64,000 nucleotides of DNA. Source: Ahaetulla prasina (Eukaryota; Chordata; Lepidosauria; Squamata; Colubridae). Numbering within the stretch: position 1 is the first letter of the stretch; each line of letters begins with the position of its first letter. Where the stretch lies: assembly GCF_028640845.1 (NCBI RefSeq), contig NC_080539.1, positions 367,803,233 through 367,867,232 on the forward strand, read 5' to 3'. The notes under the pieces are model-generated. The model worked only from the letters and a program-made list of their open reading frames with translations, did not search any database and had not been told where the DNA came from. Positions 1-9,117 of the stretch are shown here, piece after piece. The translations under genes and the position numbers were made by a program.

Positions 1-115
1 GCCCACTAGTGGGCAGTAGGGACCAGGTTGACTACCACTGCTCCAAGCCATGCCACGCCCACCAAGCCACACTCACAGAACCGGTAGTAAAAATTTTGAA
101 ACCTACCACCAACTG
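1..115 (-). mobile_element. hAT-like MITE fragment (ACCGGTAGTAAAA family)
   Basis: The right end carries the terminal segment seen in fuller copies at 48,296, 60,645 and 62,029 (an ACTACCGG box, then a run resembling GGTTTCAAA, ending in a CAG-type terminus), here in reverse orientation. It also has the CCACGCCCACCAAGCC body motif of that family. The left part is cut by the window edge, so a target-site duplication cannot be checked. Non-autonomous: no coding capacity. Confidence 0.5.
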
Positions 116-493
116 AATCACCCTAAAATGGTGTCCCCAATCTACAAAGCCATCTCAGAAGGATAACCATGGTTAACGATTTCAAAAGTCACAAAGAGAT
201 CAAGAAACACAAGCATGAATCTAGAAATAAAAGAAAAAAATAAAGGGGAGAAATTAGAATGTACAGAATCTATTAGGAATGTATAATATGTAAATATATA
301 AGAATCTAGAAAAGTAAAGCTATTAATATTAGATCGTTTAATGTAAATAAAGAAAAAGGGATAAGAAAAAAAATAAAATAACAAATGTGATATGGGGGGA
401 AGGTATAAAAGCAAGAGAAGGCCACTAAGAAACGCTGTTTAGAAATAGGAAATATTTATATGTTATACGTTGTCAGATTGTGTAAAATAAAAT

Positions 494-514
494 AAGAAAG
501 AAAGAAAGACAGAC

Positions 515-607
<93 letters not shown>

Positions 608-622
608 CAGACAGACAGACAA
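494..622. repeat. (AAAG)n / (ACAG)n microsatellite
   Basis: A purine-rich tetranucleotide tract of AAAG units with ACAG variants at both ends. It produces a spurious Phe/Leu/Ser-rich open frame on the minus strand, which is not a gene. Confidence 0.95.
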
Positions 623-739
623 GCATGGATGTACCACCACCGTTCTGGCTCCTTTGAAGCACTACCCAGGCTGTCCCCAATGCTAGAACCCAGCTAGAAA
701 TACAACTGAAGCGAGTCTAGATCACTATCCCCCAACCCT

Positions 740-970
740 TTAGGTACCAGGGACTGGTTCCACGGAAAAAGGTTTTACGGTGGACCAGAGGGGGCGTTGT
801 TTCACATGCTGTCTGCATCCTGTGGATGGGGCTTTGCTTGTTCATGCGGACCGGTTTCTGGCATGCCACGGACCGGGGCATGGGGACCCTTGGTCTAGGT
901 CGGGGGTATCAAACTTGATTATATTGAGGGCCACATCAGGGTTGAGTTTGACCTTGGGCTAACGGACATG
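740..970 (+). mobile_element. Two hAT-like MITE fragments
   Basis: Bases 740-895 repeat the theme CAGGGACTGGTTCC...GGACCGG. Bases ~898-970 read like the common GGGGTATCAAACTTG...GGGCCACATCAGGG terminal segment of a non-autonomous hAT element. No complete pair of ends or duplication is visible, so the class is inferred from wording similarity only. Confidence 0.3.
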
Positions 971-1531
971 GCTAGGGTGGGTGTGGCCAGCTCGTCCTCC
1001 CAAGCTCTGTTTTTGCTGGCAGAGGCACCACCCAGACCATGCCCTAAGCATTTTAGTCTATTCCCCCGAGTCAGCTCAGGTTCCAGCCAATCTAAGTGAT
1101 TTTATCCTTCAGGAAAACCTGAATCATTGTTCCAGCAGCCCAACCGATGTTCCAACTGGCCCTGCCACCTAATAAGGGCCAGTTCACCCAAAACAACGGC
1201 TGCTGGACAGTGATCAGCAGATGGATACGGGTGGGAAAACATGACCAGGTTAAATGGCTTGCGTAAACAGAGCCAGGATATGACAATATGTTTGTGCTGT
1301 TTGAGGTGGCAGAGAAAACGCGGGTGTTTCCCTTTTCTTGAAGGTACGTACGCTTACTAGAACATTAGGGAGGGTGGACAGGAAGACACACATACACACT
1401 CAACTGGAAGGGTTAGGACTTAAGAACAAATGCTGAATCAGGGACAAAGCTTGATTCAGCTTCCTAATTCGAAGCAGCCGATCTGATGTGTACAAGGTTG
1501 AAGTATGGCAAGGGCTACTTCCCCTGCTTTG

Positions 1532-1532
<1 letters not shown>

Positions 1533-1578
<46 letters not shown>
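1533..1578. repeat. (AC)n microsatellite
   Basis: About 22 perfect AC dinucleotides. Cys/Val open frames across it on the minus strand are translation artefacts. Bases 970-1,530 and 1,580-1,800 around it show no feature I can recognise. Confidence 0.97.
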
Positions 1579-1581
<3 letters not shown>

Positions 1582-1819
1582 CCATGCACCAAAAATTCTT
1601 AAGTAACATCCTCCTTTTATTTCTGGCCCAGCTGCCTGGAAGTTATGACTGATGGGTTTGTTTGAGCGGCAGCTTCTAACTGCGGAAACCATGTGCGGCT
1701 GAAGTGGGGAGGAGCAGACCCGAGGAAAAAAATTGAGGGAGGACAACGCCAGGATGTAGAACTACGCCGCCTTTCGACATGATCTGAGTTTAACTCATAA
1801 AATCATCTTATTACAATGG

Positions 1820-2345
1820 CCTTCCTGTCGAAGACTACTTCAGCTTCAATTGCAACAATACACGAGCACACAATAGATTTAAGCTTAATGTTAACCGCTC
1901 CAATTTTGATTCCAGAAAATATGACTTCAGTAACAGAGTTGTTAATACTTGGAATACAGTACCTGACTCTGTGGTCTCCTCCCAAAATCCCCAAAGCTTC
2001 AACCAAAAACTGTCTACTATTGACCTCACCCCATTCCTAAGAGGACTATAAGGGGCGTGCATAAGAGCACAAGCGTGCCTACCATTCCTGTCCTATTGTT
2101 TCCTTTTGTTATATCCAATTAATATAGTTATTACATATTCATATATATGCTTATATATTGTATAGTTATTACATACTTGTACCTTGATGAACGTATCTTT
2201 TCTTTTATGTACGCTGAGAGCATATGCACCAAGACAAATTCCTTGTGTGTCCAATCACACTTGGCCAATAAAAAATTCTATTCTATTCTATTCTATTCTA
2301 CTTATGCTTATATATACTGTGTGACAAAAATAAATAAAATAAAAA
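1820..2345 (+). pseudogene. Jockey/CR1-group LINE 3' end, 5'-truncated
   Basis: The plus strand at 1,820-2,050 translates to the C-terminus of the same reverse transcriptase found intact at 51,305-52,549, including its last residues (LTPFLRGL then stop). The 3' UTR follows, with the family motif GGCGTGCATAAGAGCACAAG and an end near 2,345 reading TGTGACAAAAATAAATAAAA. A Snake1 tail (2,180-2,301) is inserted in this UTR, so the host LINE copy is the older of the two. Only the last ~70 codons survive, so this is a dead 5'-truncated copy. Confidence 0.75.
2180..2301 (+). mobile_element. Snake1 (CR1/L3-type) LINE 3' tail, nested
   Basis: Begins at TACCTTGATGAACG and runs through TGTGTCCAATCACACTTGGC and CCAATAAAA to a short ATTCT tract. 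This is the signature 3' end of the family repeated about 20 times here. It splits the LINE 3' UTR in which it lies. Confidence 0.85.
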
Positions 2346-3084
2346 ATGTGATCCAGTTGTGCAGAAGGGTTGGTTCGGCTCCGCGGTTCATTTAACATCT
2401 CAGACTTCGTCATTCTCCAGTAGGCTGGCTCAGCTAAATCTCATTTCCCCCCCCCCCCGCAGGGAAAAAAAACGTGCCCGCACTTAAAGGTCAAGTGGTT
2501 TTAAAACATTTTGTGCCCGAATCCTGCACTTGCCAACGGAGTGTAGCCGATGAGATTGAGCCACTTAAAAGATGTGTCACGTTTTGGACAGAAAGTTCCC
2601 TGACGCTGCGTTTTCTACAGAAAGTTCCTTTGGGAGTGAGTCAGTCACCCTTCCCAAAGGGGCCTTCCCCCCCACTTCCCCCCAAGTCTTGCAAGGAAAG
2701 TCACAGGATGGCGGTTTGCGTTCTGCTGATTTAAAAACCTCCTTCGGACACACCCAAGATCCACGTATGGTATTTCCAGTCATAGTGGGCGGGGGGGTGG
2801 GTGCTAGATTGGGCAAACGAAAAAAGGATTTAGGAACAAACTGGTGACTTACGTACAGAATTTACCTAAGAACAGAACGATCTTGGTTTACCAAAATGAA
2901 AACCTTTCTTGGTTTGCGGTGTGAGCCGGCTTCTTGCATGGTTTTTTTGGGTTGCATTCTACTCGAATGAATGTAATCTTGGCTTGGGCTCCTTATGTGT
3001 CAATCTTTGGGGTGGAAGAATCTTCATTTTCAACGGTGGACTAAGCTCACCGATAAGAGGAGAATAATTGTAGCTCAGGGTTGA
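2346..3084. other. Unassigned interval
   Basis: Single-copy-looking sequence with a poly-C tract (2,447-2,458) and C-rich stretches near 2,665 and G-rich near 2,785. Short overlapping open frames have no recognisable motif. I see no gene or known element. Confidence 0.4.
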
Positions 3085-3215
3085 ATTATTTTTAAGAAAA
3101 AGTTGGATAACCATCTGTCTGAGATGGTGTAGGGTTTCCTGCCTGGGCAGGGGGTTGGACCAGAAGGCCTCCAAGGTCCCTTCCAACTCTGTTGTTGTTG
3201 TTGTTGTTGGGGTGG

Positions 3216-3313
<98 letters not shown>
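3085..3313 (+). mobile_element. CR1 LINE 3' end with (GTT)n(ATT)n tail
   Basis: 3,085-3,190 holds the terminal CR1 coding segment (TTAAGAAAAAGTTGGATAACC) followed by the conserved ending GGGGGTTGGACCAGAAGG and CTTCCAACTCTG. It is followed by a GTT tract (3,190-3,252) that grades into ATT (3,252-3,313). GTT tails also follow the CR1 end at 41,041, so the microsatellite probably grew from the CR1 tail. The Asn-, Val- and Leu-rich open frames across it are artefacts. Confidence 0.85.
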
Positions 3314-3395
3314 GAGTCCTTGTTGCTCTCTGAGCTTGGTCATTTTCTTGCAGACGTTTCATTACCCAATCTAGGTAACATCATCAGTACACTAA
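3314..3395 (-). mobile_element. Fragment with hammerhead-like motif (possible Penelope-like element end)
   Basis: On the minus strand this reads GTACTGATGATGTTACC...GGGTAATGAAACGTC then TGCAAGAAAA...CTCAGAGAGC. Related pieces lie at 18,660 and 24,165. Penelope-like retroelements are known to carry hammerhead ribozymes in their terminal repeats; assignment here is by that motif and is tentative. Confidence 0.4.
3353..3387 (-). ncRNA. Hammerhead-ribozyme-like motif 1
   Basis: Minus strand: core CTGATGA, one extra T, a 6-bp helix GTTACC/GGTAAT around a short loop, then GAAACGTC. Flanking bases TGTA and TGCA can pair as a short helix I. It has both conserved hammerhead core boxes. Catalytic activity is not shown, and the extra base next to helix II is unusual. 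Confidence 0.4.
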
Positions 3396-4402
3396 GATCC
3401 AGATTTATTTATTTTATTTATTTTATTTTATTTATTTCGATTTTTATACCGCCCTTCTCCCGAAGGACTCAGGGCGGTGTACAGCCAAGTAAAAATACTA
3501 TATAAACATTAAAAGAAATTAAAAAAAACATATTATAATGTGGCCGAAATAATTAAAACAATTTAAAATCTTAAAATATAAATAACCCCAATAAAATTTC
3601 AATCCAGTCCCGCTTGAATAAATAGGTGCGTTTTCAGCTCACGGCGAAAAGTCCGAAGATCAGGCACTTGACGTACCAGGGGAAGTTCATTCCAAAGCGT
3701 AGGAGCTCCAACAGAGAAGGCCCTTCCCCTGGGGGCCGCCAGCCGACATTGTCTGGCGGACAGCACCCGGAGAAGACCCTCTCTGTGTGAGCGTACGGGT
3801 CGGTGGGAGGCATAAGGTAACAGCAGGCGGTCCCGTAAGTACCCAGGCCCTAAGCCATGGAGCGCTTTAAAGGTGGTAACCAGAATCTTGAAGCGCACCC
3901 GAAAGACCACAGGAAGCCAGTGCAAACTGCGCAGGAGTGGTGTTACATGGGAGCAACGAGTTGCTCCCACTATTACCCGCGCAGCTGCATTCTGGACTAA
4001 TTGCAGCCTCCGGGTGCACTTCAAGGGCAGCCCCATGTAGAGAGCATTGCAATAGTCCAAGCGGGAAGTGACAAGCGCATGAGTGACTGTGCATAAGGCA
4101 TCCCGGTCAAGAAAGGGGCGCAACTGGTGCACCAAGCGTACTTGGTGGAAGGCCCTCTTGGAGACGGCCGCCAAATGATCGTCAAACAACAGTCGCCCAT
4201 CCAAGAGGACACCCAAGTTGCGCACCCTCTCCGTTGGGGCCAATAACTCGCCCCTCACAGCCAGCTGCAGCTGCAGCTGACTGTGCCGGGGTGCCGGCAT
4301 CCACAGCCACTCTGTCTTGGAGGGATTGAGCTTGAGTCTGTTTCTCCCCATCCAGACCCGTACGGCTTCCAGACACCGGGACAGCACTTCGACAATGCTC
4401 AA
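3396..4402 (-). pseudogene. L2-type LINE, 5'-truncated, RT C-terminal region
   Basis: The 3' end is at 3,396-3,480, with an (ATTT)n tail and the hairpin-forming box ACCGCCCTTCTCCCGAAGG. The minus-strand frame 4,402-3,599 (267 aa) matches the C-terminal thumb/connection part of the full L2 RT at 13,281-14,825. Shared motifs include LKLNPSKTEWLW, SRLDYCNALYMGLP, LVQNAAARVI, HWLPV and the terminal RRELKTHLFI. The catalytic YADD region is missing because the copy is truncated near 4,402. It stops where CR1 sequence begins. Non-functional alone. Confidence 0.9.
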
Positions 4403-4429
4403 CTTTCCTTGAAGAAGCTGGATTGATTA

Positions 4430-5060
4430 TATGCGGTCAAGTTGGTGTCCACACTTAGCAACCGCATGGATTGAGAAGATGTTGAGACTCTAGAAAGAGT
4501 GCAGAGAAGAGCAAAAAAGATGATTAGGGGACCGGAGGCTAAAACATACATAGAACAGTTGCAGGAAATGGGTATGTCTAGTCCAATGAAAAGAAGGACT
4601 AGGGGTGACCTGATAGCAGTGTTCCAATATCTCAAGGGTTGACACAAAGAAGACGGGGTCAAACTATTCTCCAAAGCACCTGAAGGCAGAACAAGAAGCA
4701 ATGGATAGAAACTAATCAAGAAGAGAAGCAACTTAGAATTAAGGAGAAACTTCCTAATACTGAGAACAATTAACCAGTGGAACGATTTGCCTCCAGAAGT
4801 TGTGAATGCTCCAACACTGGAGGTTTTTAAGAAGAGATTGGACAGCTGTTTGTCTGAAATGGTATGCTTGTGCGGGGGGTTGGACTAGAACAGGGGTCTC
4901 CAACCTTGGTCCCTTTAAGACTTGTGGACTTCAACTCCCAGAGTCCTGAACCCCCAGAACTCTGGGAGTTGAAGTCCACAAGTCTTAAAGGGACCAAGGT
5001 TGGAGACCCCTGGACTAGAAGACCTCCAAGGTTCCTTTCAGCTCCGTTATTCTGTCTCCA
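4430..5060 (+). pseudogene. CR1 LINE 3' portion, interrupted by a MITE
   Basis: Plus-strand sequence matches the CR1 copies at 29,621-30,345 and 40,640-41,040. It contains TTGAGACTCTAGAAAGAGTG, the region encoding the end of RT with LRRNFL...INQWNDLPPEVVNAPTLEVFKK, and the terminal GGGGGTTGGACTAGAA...GACCTCCAAGG. Several stops and indels break the frame. A 122-bp MITE (4,891-5,012) sits at the GACTAGAA site. Confidence 0.85.
4891..5012. mobile_element. Palindromic hAT MITE with 8-bp TSD
   Basis: Nearly perfect palindrome starting CAGGGGTCTCCAACCTTGG and ending with its reverse complement. It is flanked by an exact 8-bp duplication GACTAGAA (4,883-4,890 and 5,013-5,020). CAG...CTG ends and an 8-bp duplication are diagnostic of the hAT superfamily. 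The element can fold into one long hairpin. Confidence 0.92.
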
Positions 5061-5400
5061 ATTTGGTTCTTAAAGTTTTTCAGTGGTATACCCATCACCA
5101 TTGTATTTGAGAATCACGTTTACTGCTGGTCATCTTCTGCTTCTCTTCTTTTACTCTTTCCCAACTTCAAGGACTTCTTCAGAGAGCTTGGTTTTAATGC
5201 TGATTGATGATGGGTGATCAAGAGAGGTCAACAGTTAGTGACTACCAAAACAAACTTTCCTCAGAACCATTTGTCCCCGATCTGGTAGATCAAGTCTTCC
5301 ATCCATCACTGAAGTTATGAATCCATCATCACCCATGCTTGGTGTCATTTCACTTTCCTTCCACCAATGTCCTGGACTCTCAAGGGAGCTGGGTCTTCAA
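5061..5400. other. Unassigned interval
   Basis: No element or coding motif recognised. Composition is ordinary. Confidence 0.4.
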
Positions 5401-5605
5401 ATAATGTCCATGGAGATCCTCAGTCATCCGGGTCACGGTTGCCCCAAAAGTGCTTTTTCCAGAGGCAACTGGACTTTCTGTTTTTCTCTTTGAAGACGTT
5501 TCGCTTCTCATCCAAGAAGCTTCTTCAGCTTCTCAAGTGAGAAGCAAAACACCTTCAAAGAAAACCCAGAAAGTCCAGTTGCCTCTCGAAAAAGCAGGTC
5601 TTCAT
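5401..5605 (-). mobile_element. Imperfect inverted repeat with hammerhead-like motif (possible Penelope-like element)
   Basis: Two arms of roughly 58 bp (around 5,460-5,517 and 5,542-5,600) are inverted copies, both containing GGCAACTGGACTTTCTG or its complement. The outer left part (5,401-5,450), on the minus strand, reads GCAACCGTGACCCGGATGAC, and the same block recurs at 63,309-63,390. A third copy lies at 62,395. Tentatively a Penelope-like terminal repeat. Confidence 0.45.
5495..5528 (-). ncRNA. Hammerhead-ribozyme-like motif 2
   Basis: Minus strand: CTGAAGA, one extra A, helix GCTTCT/AGAAGC with loop TGGATG, then GAAACGTC. Same architecture as the motif at 3,353 but with an entirely different, still fully paired, helix II. 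Confidence 0.4.
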
Positions 5606-5686
5606 ATAACGTGTCTCAAATGTGATAATTTGAACTGAGTCATTTGCACCTCAAGTAAGAACTCATGTTTGAGTTGTTCTCTAGAA

Positions 5687-6150
5687 TTTATTTATTTATT
5701 TATTATTTGCATTTCTATACTGCCCTTCTTCGAAGACTCAGGGCAGTTTACAGCCAAGTTAAAACACTCTTCTCAGGGTGCCGTCCGCCAAACAATGTCG
5801 GCTGGCGGCCCCCAGGGGTAGGGCCTTCTCTGTGGGAGCTCCTACGCTTTGGAATGAACTTCCCCCTGGTTTACGCCAAGTGCCTGATCTTCGGACTTTT
5901 CGCCGTGAGCTGAAAACGCATTTATTTATCCAAGCGGGACTGGACTAAAAGTTTTACTTAATTTTACCCGGGGTTAATTATTAATTTTTAGATAATGGGG
6001 TTTTATCATTTTAACTATAATTTTAATTCTGGCCTATTTAAATAAGTTTTTTAATTAGTTTTTATTGTGTATGATTTCTGTATTTTTATCTGGCTGTGAA
6101 CCGCCCTGAGTCCTTCGGGAGATAGGGCGGTATAAAAATTTGATAAAATA
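5687..6150 (+). mobile_element. L2 LINE 3' fragments in opposite orientations
   Basis: 5,687-5,765 is an L2 3' end in minus orientation ((ATTT)n tail then the CTGCCCTTCTTCGAAGACTC box). 5,766-6,150 is another L2 3' end in plus orientation. The latter encodes the RT C-terminus (TLWNELPPG-like, then ELKTHLFIQAGLD), then a UTR ending ACCGCCCTGAGTCCTTCGGG and an AAAT tail. Head-to-head fragments of one family suggest two insertions or an inverted insertion. Confidence 0.7.
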
Positions 6151-6535
6151 AAATAAAATAAATAAACATATACAAAAATTAAAACACAATATTTCAATTA
6201 AAAATCTGATTCCATAGGCCAAAATATTAAAATAACAAGTAAAACTATAAAACCAAGCCAACAATAAAACCGCCCATTAAAATTGCCCTTAGGCCAGCCC
6301 TGCTCGGTGAAACAAGAAGGTCTTGAGCTCGCGCTTAAAGGTCCGGAGGTCGGGGAGTAGGCGTAGTCCCAGAGGTAATTCATTCCACAGAGAAGGCTCT
6401 TCCCCTGAGTATTTCACTTCGGTGGAACAAAGGACACTGTCCCTCTGAGCATAGAAAGAGTACATCTTTCTCAGAAAAGAGCTTTTTTTCTTGTAGCTTA
6501 TGAGAGGCAAGGAGCACTGAATACTAGCAACCATT
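6150..6535 (-). pseudogene. L2 LINE 3' fragment
   Basis: On the minus strand, codons ending LWNELPLGLRLLPDLRTFKR then ELKTFLFHRAGLA (6,289-6,400) are the typical L2 RT terminus. The UTR extends towards 6,150. Upstream of ~6,440 the similarity is lost. Confidence 0.65.
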
Positions 6536-6549
6536 CAGAATTACAAGGT

Positions 6550-7490
6550 TCCTGATAAAAGTGACTTACAACTCATCCTCGTACCTATGACTATTGCAGA
6601 ATTCCCATGGTCATGTGATCAAAATTCAGGCGCTTGAGAACTAGCAGGTATTTACAATGGTTGCAGGGCCGCATTATCACCATTTGTGACTTCTCTGTCA
6701 GTTTCTGTTGTGTCTTGCCCGCTCTCACCGCAGCCGGGGTCTTCTTATCTGCTACCGAACGCTGAGGAATGTCTTAGTATGCCTCCCGGCCCCAGCCCTG
6801 GCTCCATGCCCAGACAGGCTGAGGAGGAGGGGGCACCTCCCGGCCCCAGCCCTGGCTCCATGCCCAGACAGGCTGCGGAGGAGGGGGCACCTCCCGGCCC
6901 CAGCCCTGGCTCCATGCCCAGGCAAACGGAGCAACTAGACCCCTCCCCCTCCCCCTCCCACACAGCATGTGAGCCTGAGGGAGGTTTATTACCAACAGCT
7001 GCCGACTGGAGTGACCCTCGCTTCAGGAGAATTGATAAGCGGCGTCAACAGAAGGAAGGGAGGGGCAGGCCTGGATAAGTGCTGAGTCATGGAGCCACAC
7101 CCCATGGCCTATATAAAGGATCTGCTTTCTGGCATTCTCTGAGTCAGGCAAAGTCTAAACATATCTTGCTGAAGTCACTTTCTGGTCTCCTGCCTGCCTT
7201 GAGGACTTTGCTAGGACTTTGGCACAGCTGCAGAGGCACGCCTGATTCGGATTTCCCTGACCCGGCCGTCAGCGGAGGAGTGGGACACGACAGTTTCCAC
7301 CAAGCAAAGTCAATGGGGAAAGCTGGATTCACTTAATGACTACCGTATATGATTCACTTAGCAACTGCAGTGATTCACTGGAGGGAAGAGGCCGTAAATC
7401 TGGGTGCGACTCACTTAACAGTCTTGCTTAACAATGGAAATTCAGGTCCCAGTTGTGGTCAAAGACTACCAATATATTAAATACAATTCA
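6550..7490 (-). mobile_element. TA-type MITE interrupted by a solo LTR
   Basis: Fragments on both sides of the LTR (6,555-6,705 and 7,293-7,470) join into one copy of the ~400-bp MITE family typified at 59,575-59,970. Shared phrases are CCCATGGTCATGTGATCAAA, then CAAGCAAAGTCAATGGGG and GCAGTGATTCACT. The family ends in GTAGTCCTC-type inverted termini with TA, as expected for Tc1/mariner-like MITEs. Confidence 0.7.
6706..7292 (+). mobile_element. Solo LTR A (587 bp) with TSD GTTTC
   Basis: Starts TGTTGTGTC, ends GACACGACA, and is flanked by an exact 5-bp duplication GTTTC (6,701-6,705 and 7,293-7,297). Contains a TATA box (CTATATAAAGG, ~7,110). Inside are three imperfect ~66-bp tandem units that translate to repeats of P-G-P-S-P-G-S-M-P-R-Q within an open frame 6,686-7,078. 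A 5-bp duplication and TG...CA ends fit a Gypsy-like or endogenous retroviral LTR. A relative lies at 43,883-44,404. No internal gag-pol remains. Confidence 0.88.
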
Positions 7491-7862
7491 GGTAGACCTT
7501 GACTTACAACTGTTCATTTAGTGACCATTCAAAGTTACGACGACACTGGAAAAAAGTGACTTTTGGCCATTTTTCACATTTAGGACCATTGCAGCATCCC
7601 CATGGTCACGTGATCAAAATTCAGACACTTGGCAGCTGACTCATATTTATGACGATTGCAGTGCCCCAGGGTCATGTAATCCCCTTTTGTGACCAGCAAG
7701 GTCAGTAGGGAAACCAGATTCACTTAACAATGACATTATTCACTTAACTGCAATGATTCACTGAACAAAAGATCATAAAATGGGGCAAAACTCACTTAAC
7801 GAATGTCTCGGCAGCCGAAATTTGGACTCAGTTGAGGTTGCAAATTGAGGATGATCTGTATT
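7491..7862 (-). mobile_element. TA-type MITE copy
   Basis: Begins with AGGTAGACCTTGACTTACAAC and ends TTGAGGATGATCTGTA, carrying the family's internal phrases (CATGGTCACGTGATCAAAAT, GACTCATATTTATGACGATT). Terminal inverted wording and TA borders suggest a Tc1/mariner-type MITE. Confidence 0.75.
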
Positions 7863-7863
7863 G

Positions 7864-8116
7864 TAGGGCCGCGGTGTGGCTCAGGCTGTAAGAAGCCTGT
7901 TATTAGAACACAGCAGCCTGCAATTACTGCAGGTTCAAGCCCGGCCCAAGGTTGACTCAGCCTTCCATCCTTTATAAGGTAGGTAAAATGAGGACCCAGA
8001 TTGTTGGGGGGGGGGCAATAAGTTGACTTTGTAAATATACAAATAGAATGAGACTATTGCCTTATACACTGTAAGCCGCCCTGAGTCTCCGGAGAAGGGC
8101 GGGATATAAATGTAAA

Positions 8117-8147
<31 letters not shown>

Positions 8148-8150
8148 TGT
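7864..8150 (+). mobile_element. tRNA-derived SINE with L2-like 3' end
   Basis: The head has a pol III box A-like GTGGCTCAGGCTG and box B-like GGTTCAAGCCC. The body includes CCTTCCATCCTTTATAAGG and AAAATGAGGACCCAGATTG, and the 3' end AAGCCGCCCTGAGTC...GGGCGGGATATAAAT is followed by (AAAT)n. The last ~40 bp match the L2 LINE 3' end in wording, so L2 machinery is the likely driver. Confidence 0.85.
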
Positions 8151-9115
8151 AAAAAGATTTTACATAACAGCCGAGCAGCTGCTCAGGCTTTACTTCAAGC
8201 ACCTCTATTCAATTCCCATCGGGAGTAATTTTATTAATAACTTTACTACTCTGATTTTGTTTTATTTCTTCCTTTTGCCTCCTCGTTAACCTTCATTTCC
8301 CCCACCCAACTCCCACCCCCTTCTTCAGCACCTGCAGTCCAGCAAGCAAATTCTCTGCCAAAAAAAAATAAAAAAATAAATCATGTTGTTTAGCCGGAGC
8401 CGAGCAGCCGCCGTGGCTGAATTGCAAAGCAACCCTGAAATCTCTTGCAAAGTGCCAAGAATTTTGCAAATCAAGACTCCGGTCAATCAGGCTGCCTTCT
8501 TCCCCGCTCCAGGATGCTTAAAAAAAATAAAATAAAATAAAAAATTACAGCTCGCCCTCCGTTCCCCTCCGGCTCACCTCATGTTGGCATCCTTCCTGCC
8601 CGCTTGGCGCACGTGAGCACGCTTACGGAAAAATGCAGCCTAAAATGGATCATTTTGGGAATTTCCTCCCCCTTCCTCTCCTCTTTCCCCCACCCCACCC
8701 CAGTTGGCTGATGTGTGTGCCGTTTTTTGTGTGTGTGTGTGTGTGTAACCGTTTCCATGGAGACCAACTGGAGGCCACATCCCGGGTGGGATGCAAGGCC
8801 TGACGTAAGGGCCCCGCACTTCCAGCAGCTGCGGCTTTGGCCTGGTTTCCCGCTTTCTCGTTCGGTGCTTCCTCTTTGGGCTTATGAGTCACGGAGTGTC
8901 TCCAGGCCAGAAAAAAAGAAGAAGGGGAAGGAAGAAAGAAAAAAAAAAAGGAAAGGAAAAGCTAGGCTGCATCAGATTTGGGCCAGCTGGACAGATGTAT
9001 TTGCAGTGGGGGGGCTTTGAAAGATGTTTTCTTTTTGCTTTGATGGTCCTTCACCCTTTGCTCAACCTAAAAAGGAGTGGAGATGCTGAGAGGGGGACTT
9101 TTAGAGAGGAAGACA
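8151..9115. other. Unassigned interval, partly GC-rich, with (GT)n at ~8,726-8,747
   Basis: Contains a short GT tract and a purine-rich tract (~8,910-8,965). Open frames here are short and low-complexity. No gene or element recognised. Confidence 0.4.
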
Positions 9116-9117
9116 TG

